DNA from: Candidatus Thalassarchaeum sp.
GTDB lineage: Archaea > Thermoplasmatota > Poseidoniia > Poseidoniales > Thalassarchaeaceae
Length of the DNA: 43,025 nucleotides
Reading direction: 5' to 3'
Assembly (NCBI GenBank): GCA_022449345.1
Contig: JAKURL010000015.1
Location: 1 to 43,025, forward strand
In this document: one piece after another, positions 32,749 through 41,691 of the stretch
How positions within the stretch are numbered: the stretch's first letter is position 1
Layout: every line of letters begins with the position of its first letter
The notes under the pieces: model-generated
What the model was told of the DNA's origin: nothing
What the model saw: the letters and a program-made list of their open reading frames with translations, nothing else
Database searches by the model: none
Position numbers and translations under genes: made by a program

Positions 32749-34641
32749 ATGATTGCAGGCCTTTGCCGACACAACTTGCTTGTGATAACTGCCTCAGTCC
32801 TTCTCGTAACACTAATTTCACTGAATGTAAGCGCTCAAGATAGATTCACCATAGAAAATTCTGCAGATTGGGATACAACCTTAATCGATGGTGCAACTTC
32901 CGAGCCTTCGGAAAACTCATCTGCGTTTACTGGAGATCGAATCGAACTTTCCATCGAGGTCTCGAATAGTGACACAAGTGCAGGTCATGATGAGTGGTGG
33001 TTCGTAATGGAATTAGATGGACAAATCACCCCAGAACTTACCGGTTTTCTTGAAGGCTCAGAGGGGACGGTAACTGTAAACATTTCATTCGGTCCATTAC
33101 CCGAAGGAGTACTGAATTTGATTTTCGGCATCGACTCTTCAAGTCAGAGTGAGAGCCTAATTTTACAGGTAGAACCGAATCCTTTGAACCTCACAGCAGC
33201 AGGTTCTTCCGAGATTGCATTAATTGGTGAACCAGCCCATGTTGGAGATTCTCTGACAGCCTCAATATTGGTTCACAACCAAGGTCAAAATCCTCAATAT
33301 GTTAGTCTAGAAATAACACCTGAAGATTCTGCAACTATTCAAGGTCAACCAATACTGATTAACCCTGGTTCTAGTAGGGAGGTATCTGCCTCTTTCTCAC
33401 CTTCATCATCGGGCCCAATAAATCTTGATTGGAGGGTTCACTCAAGTACCGGGGGAGTAGCGCGAGAACTCAATGGAAGCACCACTGTCGAAGTACTAGA
33501 ACCACAGTCAATAAATCTAGTAATTGACTCGTCAGATTGGAATTTAGTCGATGGCTTAAATTCACAAATTTCACTTTACCTTAGCGAGGGCCGTTCAAGA
33601 GAGATAGAAATAGAAGTTGCAATAATCGATCAAACGATAGAAAGTATTTTGCAAAATTTCCAACTTACCATGAACCCTGGTCGTCGACAAATGACTTTAG
33701 CCCTCGGTAATCCTTCTGCAGATTCGTTAATTATTCGAGTAAATTCTGTTTCTTGGACTGCGTCTGAAGAACTTGAGGTTCAAACGGCTTTGACTCCTCC
33801 AGTATTAGAACTAGAAGTGTCTTCCAATGGCATAAGTAGTGCTCCGAAGGCTGGGGATGTTGTCACTCTCCCCTTTTCACTAAGCAATAATGGAAACACA
33901 CCTACACTTCTAGGCGAAGTAAGGGTGGTGCGAACCTCAGATTGGATGATTCTTGATACTAAACCCACCAATCCTGTTGAATCCGGAGGCTCGTTGAATG
34001 GAGAATTTACTATTGACTCTTGGCCTGATTCCAAAGTAGTAGAAGTAGAAATTATTTGGATGACCAGCGGATTAACAGAAAGTAGCCTTTTGGAAATAGA
34101 AACATTTTCTGATGCTGATGCCGATGCAGAATTGCCATTCGATCTAACTGCAGCAATCTATGGAACGGTCACCGGATTAGTTCTAGTCATGTTCATTCTA
34201 GTCCTCTACCGGACCGTATCTACAAGTGTAGAAAACACTGGGGCATCGAGATTCAATCGATTAAGAGTAGCACGTGGTGAGAAGAAAAAGGCAGCAGCGG
34301 CTGAAAAACGTGAAATCCCCTGTCCTGAATGTGACCAACGTTTGAGCATACCAACTACTCATGCTGGAGCGGTTAAATGTCCCGCTTGTACCGCGAGGTT
34401 TACCATTGAGGCAATCACCCCTAACCCCCAGTCGTCTGATTCTCAAGAAGCGGTTCCAAAGCCTAAATCAGACTCACAAGAACCAGCAACTTCGACAGAT
34501 CTAATCGCTCGTTCAATGGTTGACTTGTTATCCTGTCCAAGTTGTGACCAGTCGCTCAAAGTTCCGATTGAAAGACGCCCAGTCATGGCTAGATGCCCCG
34601 CCTGCCGCTCGGAATTCTTGGCTGAATTAGGCGAGTCGTGA
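32749..34641 (+). CDS. Secreted/anchored beta-domain protein with two cytoplasmic zinc ribbons
   Basis: A 630-residue protein. A signal peptide (about 8-29, ending NVSAQ) is followed by about 430 residues of Ser/Thr/Asn-rich beta sequence. This region has repeated CARDB-like stretches (SILVHNQGQNPQYVSLEI, LPFSLSNNGNTPTLLGEVRV). A span lies at about 470-490, then a basic segment, and then two C-terminal zinc ribbons: CPECDQRL...CPACTARF and CPSCDQSL...CPACRSEF. The layout puts the beta domains outside and the zinc ribbons inside, as in a sensor or an envelope-linked adaptor. First gene of the plus-strand operon with the DtxR-like gene; 23 bases separate them. Confidence 0.78.
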   Translation: MIAGLCRHNLLVITASVLLVTLISLNVSAQDRFTIENSADWDTTLIDGATSEPSENSSAFTGDRIELSIEVSNSDTSAGHDEWWFVMELDGQITPELTGFLEGSEGTVTVNISFGPLPEGVLNLIFGIDSSSQSESLILQVEPNPLNLTAAGSSEIALIGEPAHVGDSLTASILVHNQGQNPQYVSLEITPEDSATIQGQPILINPGSSREVSASFSPSSSGPINLDWRVHSSTGGVARELNGSTTVEVLEPQSINLVIDSSDWNLVDGLNSQISLYLSEGRSREIEIEVAIIDQTIESILQNFQLTMNPGRRQMTLALGNPSADSLIIRVNSVSWTASEELEVQTALTPPVLELEVSSNGISSAPKAGDVVTLPFSLSNNGNTPTLLGEVRVVRTSDWMILDTKPTNPVESGGSLNGEFTIDSWPDSKVVEVEIIWMTSGLTESSLLEIETFSDADADAELPFDLTAAIYGTVTGLVLVMFILVLYRTVSTSVENTGASRFNRLRVARGEKKKAAAAEKREIPCPECDQRLSIPTTHAGAVKCPACTARFTIEAITPNPQSSDSQEAVPKPKSDSQEPATSTDLIARSMVDLLSCPSCDQSLKVPIERRPVMARCPACRSEFLAELGES

Positions 34642-34664
34642 TTATCCCAAAATGAGGTGAATTA

Positions 34665-35315
34665 TTGAGTGAATTAAGCGAGTTTGAGGAGATGTACCTC
34701 AAACGAATGTTTGAGATTCTTTCTCAACAACCCGATGCAATTGTCAAGACCTCGATGTTGGCCGAATCGATGGGTGTAAGTGATGCTTCAACAACAGAAA
34801 TGATCCAAAAATTAGCAGGACGAGATTTGGTAACTTACATTCCTTACAAAGGCTCGAGATTAACAGCTCAAGGGTTTGCAATCGCTGGACAAATCAAACG
34901 TCGTCAACTACTAATCGAAATGCTCCTAACTGATGTAATCGGATTTGAAGGGGACGTAAATTCAGTCGCATGTGAAATGGAACACGCAATCACAGATGAA
35001 TTGGAGGCATCGATTGATCGCCTCTTAGGTTACCCTGAAAATACTCACCTAGGTGAGAGAGTGCCTCAGATTTCACGGCAATTTGAGGCTAATGTCCACT
35101 CACTATTACTTCCGATTTCCTATATGCCTGAAGGTAGCAAGGGGGTTATCGAATTCATTGCTTTATCAGGCCAAGACGTCAAAACATTGGAAACTCTTCA
35201 AGTTACTATTGGAAATGCAATTTCAAAATCTCAATCTTCTATTGTTGTAGAAGGAAATCCTGTTTTAATTTCAGATACTTTGGCAAATAAGGTATTAGTT
35301 AGATTGGAGGAATAG
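34665..35315 (+). CDS. DtxR/MntR-family metal-dependent transcription regulator
   Basis: A 216-residue protein. Residues about 5-65 form the winged helix-turn-helix (FEEMYLKRMFEIL, KTSMLAESMGVSDASTTEMIQKLAGRDLVTYIPYKGSRLTAQG). The dimerisation and metal-binding domain follows (LLIEMLLTDVIGF, CEMEHAITDELEASIDRLLGYP). The Cys-x-Met-Glu-His and nearby residues fit the metal sites of DtxR/IdeR/MntR. A C-terminal domain of about 75 residues is less conserved. The start is TTG, supported by GAGGTGA at correct spacing. Iron or manganese sensing is expected from the family; the metal here is unknown. Candidate operator: the palindrome at 32685-32703. Confidence 0.85.
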   Translation: MSELSEFEEMYLKRMFEILSQQPDAIVKTSMLAESMGVSDASTTEMIQKLAGRDLVTYIPYKGSRLTAQGFAIAGQIKRRQLLIEMLLTDVIGFEGDVNSVACEMEHAITDELEASIDRLLGYPENTHLGERVPQISRQFEANVHSLLLPISYMPEGSKGVIEFIALSGQDVKTLETLQVTIGNAISKSQSSIVVEGNPVLISDTLANKVLVRLEE

Positions 35316-35317
35316 AA

Positions 35318-36907
35318 TTGGAAAATGAAGACATTCCCAACCTTGAAGATGCCCTAAGTTCTTTGGCCGAAGAAGTTCTAGAAGACGAATCAAATCTAAA
35401 TCAAATCCAATCAGGAACTCCTCAAAAAACAAAAGGAACGGTCGAATCTGCAAAGAAAGCAACCTCAAAAATTGATAGTTTGAGAAGCCAAGAACGAACC
35501 TTCCTTCGAATAGATAGGCTACTAATCAGCGGTGGTATTCGATTCGTACTATTTCTGCCATTGATTGTAGTAGTTAATTTCGGTCTCGCTCACTCCTACA
35601 GAAATACTACGCCACAATGGTGGTTGGATCATATGCAAGAGGTTGCGCCTGTTGAAATGCACCTCGGAATACATTTCCTTTCCTTATTCATTTTAGTTGC
35701 AAACATAACTTTGCTGTTACTTCTATTCCGTTTGCTAAGCATCACTAGGATGATTTTCCAACACGAGGCAGAATCCCTCACAACCGCGGGCTTGACCTTC
35801 AAAAGTTCACATGGTTATGCAGAAATGCGTGCCACCATAAATGGTTCAAGACGACAGTTGGGTGCTACGATTACATTCCTGTTTCTAGCCATTGTATTTC
35901 TTGGAATTGCTCTATGGCTTGCTCCAGATGGAAACCTATCCTCTAGGCTAGTTGCCCTTTCAACCGGAACTCTACTTGCCGGTCATGGAACATTCTTGGT
36001 TTCCAATAATTCACGATTTAATGCAAATGAGCCTTGGGGAATGCTAAACGCCTTCTCGCCTCCAATTCACCCAGCATTACTTCGTCGCCCATTTTCTGAT
36101 GTGATAAAGGCGCATATTGATCCATTGTTAGCGGTAAGAATCTCAGAATACTTACGGGCTGTTGAAACCGAAATGAAACCAGGTCATTCAATGACTCAAA
36201 TGCAAGAAACTCTTCTACATCTGTTGCACCTGAGGAGGAGGTCATTAATCGATGAAAATGAGTTTAGAGCCGCACTTGCATCGATGATAGATTCAGGTTC
36301 AATCGACCGACTGTTTGATCACCCTGAGTTAGGTCAAGAGACTTGGGATAGACTTCTATCAAGAGCGATGGTAGATTGTACTCCATTTTTCCGCCTTCAC
36401 GATCGTTTGCATATGCGACAGCAAACTGGTAAATCTGGTGATGTGTGGTTTGACGTGGATATGGAGAATCTGGTTGTCGGTCCAGCCAATCTATTCGCAT
36501 TCATTCTCAATCAAACGGATGAATCACAGGACCTAATATTGAGGGTACAAACCCCCGATTTTAGACCAAATGATTGTGAATACCGACTTAGGATTCAACC
36601 GCACAAAGTGGCATCATTTGATGGTATAATTTCTGTAAATTTAATTGATACTTTACCAAACCTGCTTAATTCTACTCGAATCATTTGGCAGAGTTTACTG
36701 CCATCTGGTACAGGTGAATCCACTGTTACAATCCGCCTTGAAGACCCAGATGGCAACCTAATTTCAGGCCGAGTGCTCACCGTACAAATTCGTAATGATT
36801 TGTTTACTCGCCTACGAATGACAACCGGTGCTCTATTTATTCTGGGGGCAATCATTGCAATTCTATCCCCCGTTCTGCCATTCATTGGTTCTGTTCTGGG
36901 TCTCTGA
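35318..36907 (+). CDS. Multi-span membrane protein of unknown function
   Basis: A 529-residue protein starting at TTG three bases after the regulator's stop. The acidic N-terminal 65 residues are probably cytoplasmic. Hydrophobic helices follow at about 70-90, 115-140, 183-202 and 207-225. A long soluble central region (about 230-500) includes helical and beta parts (LVVGPANLFAFILNQTDESQDLILRV). One last span ends the protein (about 505-527). I recognise no family and see no catalytic motif. It is co-transcribed with the DtxR-like gene and followed by a coiled-coil gene, so it may anchor those proteins to the membrane. Confidence 0.7.
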   Translation: MENEDIPNLEDALSSLAEEVLEDESNLNQIQSGTPQKTKGTVESAKKATSKIDSLRSQERTFLRIDRLLISGGIRFVLFLPLIVVVNFGLAHSYRNTTPQWWLDHMQEVAPVEMHLGIHFLSLFILVANITLLLLLFRLLSITRMIFQHEAESLTTAGLTFKSSHGYAEMRATINGSRRQLGATITFLFLAIVFLGIALWLAPDGNLSSRLVALSTGTLLAGHGTFLVSNNSRFNANEPWGMLNAFSPPIHPALLRRPFSDVIKAHIDPLLAVRISEYLRAVETEMKPGHSMTQMQETLLHLLHLRRRSLIDENEFRAALASMIDSGSIDRLFDHPELGQETWDRLLSRAMVDCTPFFRLHDRLHMRQQTGKSGDVWFDVDMENLVVGPANLFAFILNQTDESQDLILRVQTPDFRPNDCEYRLRIQPHKVASFDGIISVNLIDTLPNLLNSTRIIWQSLLPSGTGESTVTIRLEDPDGNLISGRVLTVQIRNDLFTRLRMTTGALFILGAIIAILSPVLPFIGSVLGL

Positions 36908-36951
36908 CATACAGCAGGTCCATTCAAGAGGCAAACGCGCGGGGGCCGGCC

Positions 36952-37938
36952 GTGTCCGATGAGACTAGCAACCCAGACGATGACTTGCGCAGTCGTCTGC
37001 ACGCCATGGAGACGAAACTACGTCGTATGCGTGACAATCGAAATGGTCACAATGAGAACGCACGCAGGGCTGCTGATTCGAGAAATGCAGTTCAGGAACA
37101 AGCCAAAGGGATACGCGAATCCATTGACGATATGAAATCCAAACAGAAAGAAATTCGAGATCAGGCTCGCATACACAAAGCTAGACGAGATGAGATACAA
37201 GGGCACATACGGGAATTAATTTCTAAGAAACGCGGACGCAGAGACGAGGAAAGGGGCTCCAAATCCGTAGTCATTGAATTGTCAGAAACCGAAAGCCAAA
37301 TCGAGAAGATTGAGAGGCGTTTGGAAACTGATGGTAGATTGAAATTAGAAGATGAAAATAAACTCTTAAAGGAACTCAAGAAACTCATTGGAAAACGAAA
37401 TGATTTGCTTCCTGCGGTAAAGGACCACGAAGCGATAACTATCGATTTAGGCGATATGGATGAATCGATTAGTAGACTAAAGGCAGAGGCTGATGCAGAG
37501 CATCAAGCAATGGTCGATTGTCATAATCAAGCCGACGAAATTTGGGAAGAAATCAAACCACTGTTTGAGGAGAGAGATTTCCTTCGTGCTGAAGGTGACA
37601 GGCTACATAATGCATTTATTGAAGCACGTCAAGCCGCCGACGAAGTTCACTCAGAGATGAAAGTACTTCTTGACCAAGTCAACGAAATTCGAGATTCAAT
37701 CAAGGCCGCCCGTGAAGAACGTGAGAAGGCAATTCGAGACCATAACAAATCCGTACGTGATGCAATCAGATCTCCGTCTGAAAGTGAGGAATTAGCTGGT
37801 TCACTGGAAGAAATGTTCCTAGAAAGTGGCTCACTAACTCTTGGTGGTACCGGCGTTGATGAAGAAACTGAGACACCAAGGACAAAGCAACGAAAATCAA
37901 AGAAGCGAAAATTTGGCACGACTCGAGGCAAAGTTTGA
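36952..37938 (+). CDS. Coiled-coil protein, COG1340-like, plus-strand member
   Basis: A 328-residue coiled coil starting at GTG after a G-rich stretch. It has repeated R-D-x-R/N-x-x-x-x-E helices, a central IEKIERRLETDGRLKLEDENKLLKELKKLIGKRNDL block (in parts) that fits the COG1340 pattern, and a late DQVNEIRDSIKAAREEREKA region. The end has a Gly/Ser motif (LESGSLTLGGTG) and a basic tail, KKRKFGTTRGKV, that resembles the tail of the 30825-31790 protein. It is the fourth coiled-coil gene in 8 kb and the last of the operon with the DtxR-like regulator. Its function is unknown. Confidence 0.8.
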   Translation: MSDETSNPDDDLRSRLHAMETKLRRMRDNRNGHNENARRAADSRNAVQEQAKGIRESIDDMKSKQKEIRDQARIHKARRDEIQGHIRELISKKRGRRDEERGSKSVVIELSETESQIEKIERRLETDGRLKLEDENKLLKELKKLIGKRNDLLPAVKDHEAITIDLGDMDESISRLKAEADAEHQAMVDCHNQADEIWEEIKPLFEERDFLRAEGDRLHNAFIEARQAADEVHSEMKVLLDQVNEIRDSIKAAREEREKAIRDHNKSVRDAIRSPSESEELAGSLEEMFLESGSLTLGGTGVDEETETPRTKQRKSKKRKFGTTRGKV

Positions 37939-37940
37939 GT

Positions 37941-38936
37941 TTACCAGCCTCGGTCTTCAAGGCGAACATCTAGAGTTTCTATTTCTAACCCTGGCATTGG
38001 TTCCCCAATCATCGCACTGGCTTCAGCGACGACCGAAGAGTCCTCAAAGTGATGAGTGGCCAATACAATTGCCTCAGCAGTCTGAACTGGATCTGAACTC
38101 TTGAAAATTCCAGAGCCAACGAATATTCCATCCATTCCATGTTTCATCATCAATGTCGCATCTGCAGGAGTAGAAATCCCACCTGCGGAGAAAGTCACCA
38201 CAGGAATACGTCCGAGACGGGTAACATCTTCGAGTACTGACGTGACTTCGTTCCTGACTTCCTCCATTGTTCCAAATGGAGTGGTATCCGGCTCTAATTT
38301 GAAGGAAGATACCTTGTTTATACGATGATATCCTTGCATAATCACATCTACCATTTCCTCTCTCCCTTCAGCACCGCTTGATTGAGCATGTGCAATCTCC
38401 GTTGCAACTAACCTAGCATGTTGTACAGCGCTAACCACGTTTCCCGTCCCTGCTTCGCCTTTCGTTCTCATCATTGCTGCACCTTCAGCGACTCTTCTTA
38501 CCGCCTCACCGAGGTTTGTACATCCGCATACAAAAGGTACAGTAAAGTTGTTTTTTGCGATGTGGAAGAAAGGATCAGCAGGAGTTAGAACCTCTGACTC
38601 ATCTATCATGTCAGCACCAAGTGTTTCTAGAACTCTTGCTTCCTCATCGTGCCCTATTCTTGCTTTAGCCATCACAGGAATAGAAGTGGTTTCGATAATT
38701 TCCTTAATTAAATCCGGATGGCTCATTCTAGCTACCCCACCGCTAGAACGTATGTCTGCGGGGACTCTTTCTAAGGCCATGACCGAGGTGGCACCAGCAT
38801 CTTCGGCGATGTGTGCTTCTTCAGCGGTTACGACGTCCATGATGACTCCGCCTTCCTGCATTTTGGCGAAGCCTCTCTTCAGCAACTCTGTACCATGTCG
38901 CATCTGGTTGAGGTCAACTCGCTGAGCCATAGTCAA
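37941..38936 (-). CDS. pdxS: Pyridoxal 5'-phosphate synthase subunit PdxS
   Basis: Synthase subunit that builds PLP from ribose 5-phosphate, glyceraldehyde 3-phosphate and ammonia; a glutaminase partner, PdxT, normally supplies the ammonia. The 331-residue TIM-barrel protein has [28 protein letters not shown] (catalytic Lys91 counted from the first ATG), [36 protein letters not shown] and a late GIFKSSDP loop. It starts at 38936 or two codons later at 38930. pdxT is not in this window. PLP is needed by ThrC in this window. Confidence 0.95.
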   Translation of the reverse strand: MTMAQRVDLNQMRHGTELLKRGFAKMQEGGVIMDVVTAEEAHIAEDAGATSVMALERVPADIRSSGGVARMSHPDLIKEIIETTSIPVMAKARIGHDEEARVLETLGADMIDESEVLTPADPFFHIAKNNFTVPFVCGCTNLGEAVRRVAEGAAMMRTKGEAGTGNVVSAVQHARLVATEIAHAQSSGAEGREEMVDVIMQGYHRINKVSSFKLEPDTTPFGTMEEVRNEVTSVLEDVTRLGRIPVVTFSAGGISTPADATLMMKHGMDGIFVGSGIFKSSDPVQTAEAIVLATHHFEDSSVVAEASAMIGEPMPGLEIETLDVRLEDRGW

Positions 38937-38987
38937 GCCTCTCGGCCTCTCCTCATCAATCTATGTCTAGGTCCACTAGAGGGTGAA

Positions 38988-39266
38988 TCATCCATCAGCA
39001 AGCACGGGAGAATCCCCAGTTGCTAACTCAAGATCAAGACACTCGGCCTCATTTCTCTCGATCCATTCCATTTCTTCGTCTGGGACATCAGTATCAGCGT
39101 AAATCGCTCCGACAGGGCATTCCGCTACACAGGCAGCACAATCAATGCACTCATCGGGGTCGATTACCAAGTATGTATCAGCCTCTTTGAAAGCCTCAAC
39201 GGGACAAACCGCTACACAATCCTGGTACTTGTGGTCTACACACGCACTGGTAACTACGTGGGTCAT
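38988..39266 (-). CDS. Seven-iron [3Fe-4S][4Fe-4S] ferredoxin
   Basis: A 92-residue, very acidic electron carrier. Cys9, Cys17 and Cys21 (C-x7-C-x3-CP) and Cys40, 43, 46 and 50 (C-x2-C-x2-C-x3-CP) match FdxA-type ferredoxins, in which the first set helps bind a [3Fe-4S] cluster. The C-terminal tail (about 60-92) is acidic, as in FdxA. It is monocistronic, 51 bases upstream of pdxS on the same strand; co-transcription is possible but not certain. It is distinct from the ferredoxin in the cytochrome operon. Confidence 0.88.
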   Translation of the reverse strand: MTHVVTSACVDHKYQDCVAVCPVEAFKEADTYLVIDPDECIDCAACVAECPVGAIYADTDVPDEEMEWIERNEAECLDLELATGDSPVLADG

Positions 39267-39354
39267 GCTATCACTTACCCTTCCGTCATTGCTGGTGCAT
39301 AAGAATCCTTGTCCAATTCTTTAGCATGTGTATAGAACATAATCTAGTTAGAAA

Positions 39355-39786
39355 TTATTCGATTTTAGACAATAATCCAAGCAAAATCTCACTTGGTTCT
39401 TCTCCTGGGTATGATTCGACCTTGAATCGTCCTTTTGCCGCAGATTTTCTTTCAGAACCCTCGGCTAGACGCATTTCGCCAGCAACTAAGGCAGATAATG
39501 AGAGGCGGACATGTAATACCTTGTCATCATCGATATGTGAATTGAGACCATTCTCAACTAGTTGATTCAACACTTCATCTCCGAGTAGCAGAAAACTATG
39601 CGTTGCAGCTTTTTTGTTATTGATTCGCATTTCAAGAATAGTTTGAGGTGCCCCATGGTACGACTTGGATTTCTCACGTATCAACTCTGTTTTTACCGCC
39701 GAGAGTTGCTTCATTGCCTGCTCGATAGTTTCTAGATCATCGACAGCGCTACAGTGTATCCTCCAAGATACGCTATGTAGGCTCAT
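39355..39786 (-). CDS. COG1325-like RNA-binding protein (predicted exosome-associated)
   Basis: A 143-residue protein. The order HSVSWRIHCSAVDDLETIEQA, a KSKSYHGAPQTILEMRI strand-turn, LLLGDEVLNQLV, then DDDKVLHVRLSLSALVAGEMRLAEG fits the small archaeal COG1325 family. That family is often found near exosome, RNase P or ribosomal genes and is thought to bind RNA. The call comes from pattern memory, not alignment. It is divergent from the ribosomal S3Ae gene, with about 140 bases between the starts. Confidence 0.65.
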   Translation of the reverse strand: MSLHSVSWRIHCSAVDDLETIEQAMKQLSAVKTELIREKSKSYHGAPQTILEMRINNKKAATHSFLLLGDEVLNQLVENGLNSHIDDDKVLHVRLSLSALVAGEMRLAEGSERKSAAKGRFKVESYPGEEPSEILLGLLSKIE

Positions 39787-39896
39787 TGACTTTGGCAGGA
39801 GTAATCAGCCCTTGAAGACCACGCTGCGCCTCTGTCGTAAGTTATCACTTCAAGGCTTTCATTCATATACTGGAGGTAGGTGGCACGGCTCGCATA

Positions 39897-39910
39897 CGGG
39901 GTAGCCCCCG
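39897..39910 (+). other. Small hairpin just before the S3Ae ribosome binding site
   Basis: CGGGG and CCCCG with a short central loop lie within 5 bases of the GAGGTG ribosome binding site. A leader hairpin of this kind could influence translation of the ribosomal protein. A leader role is only a possibility. Confidence 0.3.
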
Positions 39911-39926
39911 ATACGAGGTGTTTCTC

Positions 39927-40874
39927 ATGGCTAAGGGCGCAAAAGCAAGGGCGGCGGCACGCAAGCAGAGAGACAAGTGGAAGGCAAAGCGCTGGTACAC
40001 AATTCGAGCACCTCGTAATCCATGGTCGTTCCGAGTCATCGGCGAGACCCTTGCTGAAGAGCCTGAGCAGTTAATCGGACGAACTTATGACATCATGCAA
40101 AACGAACTTGATGGCGACTTTTCGAAGATGCATGTTCAGGTTGTTTTCCGAATCACAGAATCAGTTGGAGGAGATGCACTAACTGAATTCGTCGGACATA
40201 ATGTCCTGAAAGACCACATCCGCCGCCAGATTCGCCGACATCGAGGCAAGATTGACGATACAATCGATGTCGTTACAGAGGATGGATACTATGTCAGATT
40301 CAAGCCATTACTAATTTCTCGATCACGAGTAAAGTCGAGCCAGAAGTCAGCAATGAGAGCCAAGGCTCGAGACACCATCCTTTCTATTGGGGCTACCTCG
40401 ACGTGGATCCTATTGCAAAGGGCAATTCTGGATGGAACTATGGAGGCTGCGATTAAAGAGGCAGTATCCAAGGTTAGCCCAGTTAGAACAGCGATAATTC
40501 GACGTAGTCAATTGCTCCAAAGTGGAGTTGTTGTCGAGGATGGTCCAACTTTGGATGAAATCCATGCTGAGGAGAAGGCAGTGGCAGCATCAGAAGTTGA
40601 GGAGGTCGACGTTTTAGCAGCAGCCGAGGCATCTGCGGACCTGTCAGAGGTAGGCGAGACCGACCTCGATGAAGAGGAAACCGATGCTTCTGAGCAAGAA
40701 ACCGAAGAATCAGAAGATGTTGAAGAGGTTGAATACGAGACACCTGAGTCCGATGACACCTCTGAAGTGGATTACGAATCAATGACCGTTGCAGAATTGA
40801 AAGAACTACTCCGAGAAGCAGGAAAACCGGTCTCTGGAAAAAAGGCAGAATTGATTTCACGCCTGCAAGAGTGA
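39927..40874 (+). CDS. rps3ae: Ribosomal protein S3Ae with acidic linker and C-terminal SAP domain
   Basis: Small-subunit ribosomal protein eS1. The 315-residue product has a basic N terminus (AKGAKARAAARKQRDKWKAKRWY), then the S3Ae core (FRVIGETLAEEP, HVQVVFRITES, HNVLKDHIRRQIRRHRGKIDD, RFKPLLISRSRVKSSQKSAMR) to about residue 215. After it comes a Glu/Asp-rich linker (about 225-280). The end MTVAELKELLREAGKPVSGKKAELISRLQE (in parts) is a clear SAP motif. Normal archaeal S3Ae is about 200-220 residues. The ATG at 39927 is chosen because GAGGTG lies 6 bases before it; the frame opens at 39918. Confidence 0.92.
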   Translation: MAKGAKARAAARKQRDKWKAKRWYTIRAPRNPWSFRVIGETLAEEPEQLIGRTYDIMQNELDGDFSKMHVQVVFRITESVGGDALTEFVGHNVLKDHIRRQIRRHRGKIDDTIDVVTEDGYYVRFKPLLISRSRVKSSQKSAMRAKARDTILSIGATSTWILLQRAILDGTMEAAIKEAVSKVSPVRTAIIRRSQLLQSGVVVEDGPTLDEIHAEEKAVAASEVEEVDVLAAAEASADLSEVGETDLDEEETDASEQETEESEDVEEVEYETPESDDTSEVDYESMTVAELKELLREAGKPVSGKKAELISRLQE

Positions 40875-40926
40875 GGTTCCATTGGGGGGCCACTAAGCCC
40901 ATTTACGGAAACCCGAGGTGAGCAGT

Positions 40927-41682
40927 ATGGCTAGGGTAGCAGTCCTCAGCGGAACTGGAATGGCGGACCTAGTTGATGAATTATCAAGTAGCAGTTCAAC
41001 TTCAAGTGAAATCCGTGTTGATTCACGATGGGGTCAAGTCCCGTCTATAGTAGTTGAAACAAGAAATGGTGAGGTTCTGTTAATTGACAGACACCATCGT
41101 GAAGGAGAATCAAGAACTCCCCCACACGAAATTGAGCATAGAGCAAATGTCCACGCAGCGAAGTCATTTGCCCCAGATTTGATACTCAGCATAAATTCGG
41201 TTGGTACGATGATTGAAGAGTTCCCTCCTGGAATCATAGGGGTGGCTGGAGATGTCCTTGATTTGGCAATTCGTCCTTGGACTTTCCACGATGATGATAC
41301 AATTCATGCTGATAGAACGTCAATGTTTGACGAAAAAGCAAGTCGGATTTGTTTGCAAGCCTTGTCATCAACTCAAGAATACACACCAACCGGTTTAGTA
41401 GTTGCCCAATGCGTTGGCCCTCAATTTGAGTCTCCTTCAGAGATCGATGCATTGGTTCGCTTAGGAGCGGATGTTGTGGGTATGACGTTGGGTTCTGAAT
41501 CTCGCTTGGTTGCGGAGACAGGAATACCTCACGTTGCAATTTCGTGCTCTTCTAATTGGGCTGCGGGTAGAACCCCAGGAGACCCTTCGGCAGAAATTGA
41601 CCACCATGCAGTAGACACAATGGCTGCGACATTACGCGCCCGAGTTCGTGATTGCATTGAGGCTCTAATAACTAATTTTTGA
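40927..41682 (+). CDS. Purine nucleoside / methylthioadenosine phosphorylase family protein
   Basis: Phosphorolysis of a purine nucleoside or 5'-methylthioadenosine for salvage. The 251-residue product has VLSGTGMADLV (phosphate loop), DRHHREGESRTPPHEIEHRAN (resembling the R-H-G ... P-H-x-I-x-Y-R-A-N motif), CVGPQFESPSEID, GADVVGMTLGSES and VAISCSSNWAAG. It matches the PNP/MTAP superfamily, but the substrate cannot be fixed. The ATG at 40927 follows CGAGGTGAGC, preferred over the upstream GTG at 40918. It is 52 bases after S3Ae on the same strand. Confidence 0.78.
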   Translation: MARVAVLSGTGMADLVDELSSSSSTSSEIRVDSRWGQVPSIVVETRNGEVLLIDRHHREGESRTPPHEIEHRANVHAAKSFAPDLILSINSVGTMIEEFPPGIIGVAGDVLDLAIRPWTFHDDDTIHADRTSMFDEKASRICLQALSSTQEYTPTGLVVAQCVGPQFESPSEIDALVRLGADVVGMTLGSESRLVAETGIPHVAISCSSNWAAGRTPGDPSAEIDHHAVDTMAATLRARVRDCIEALITNF

Positions 41683-41691
41683 GGGATTGAG

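Noticed and set aside
40508-40759. Ser-rich minus-strand frame opposite the acidic linker of S3Ae
   Set aside because: It is a mirror of Glu/Asp codons. The plus-strand frame continues into a clear SAP motif.
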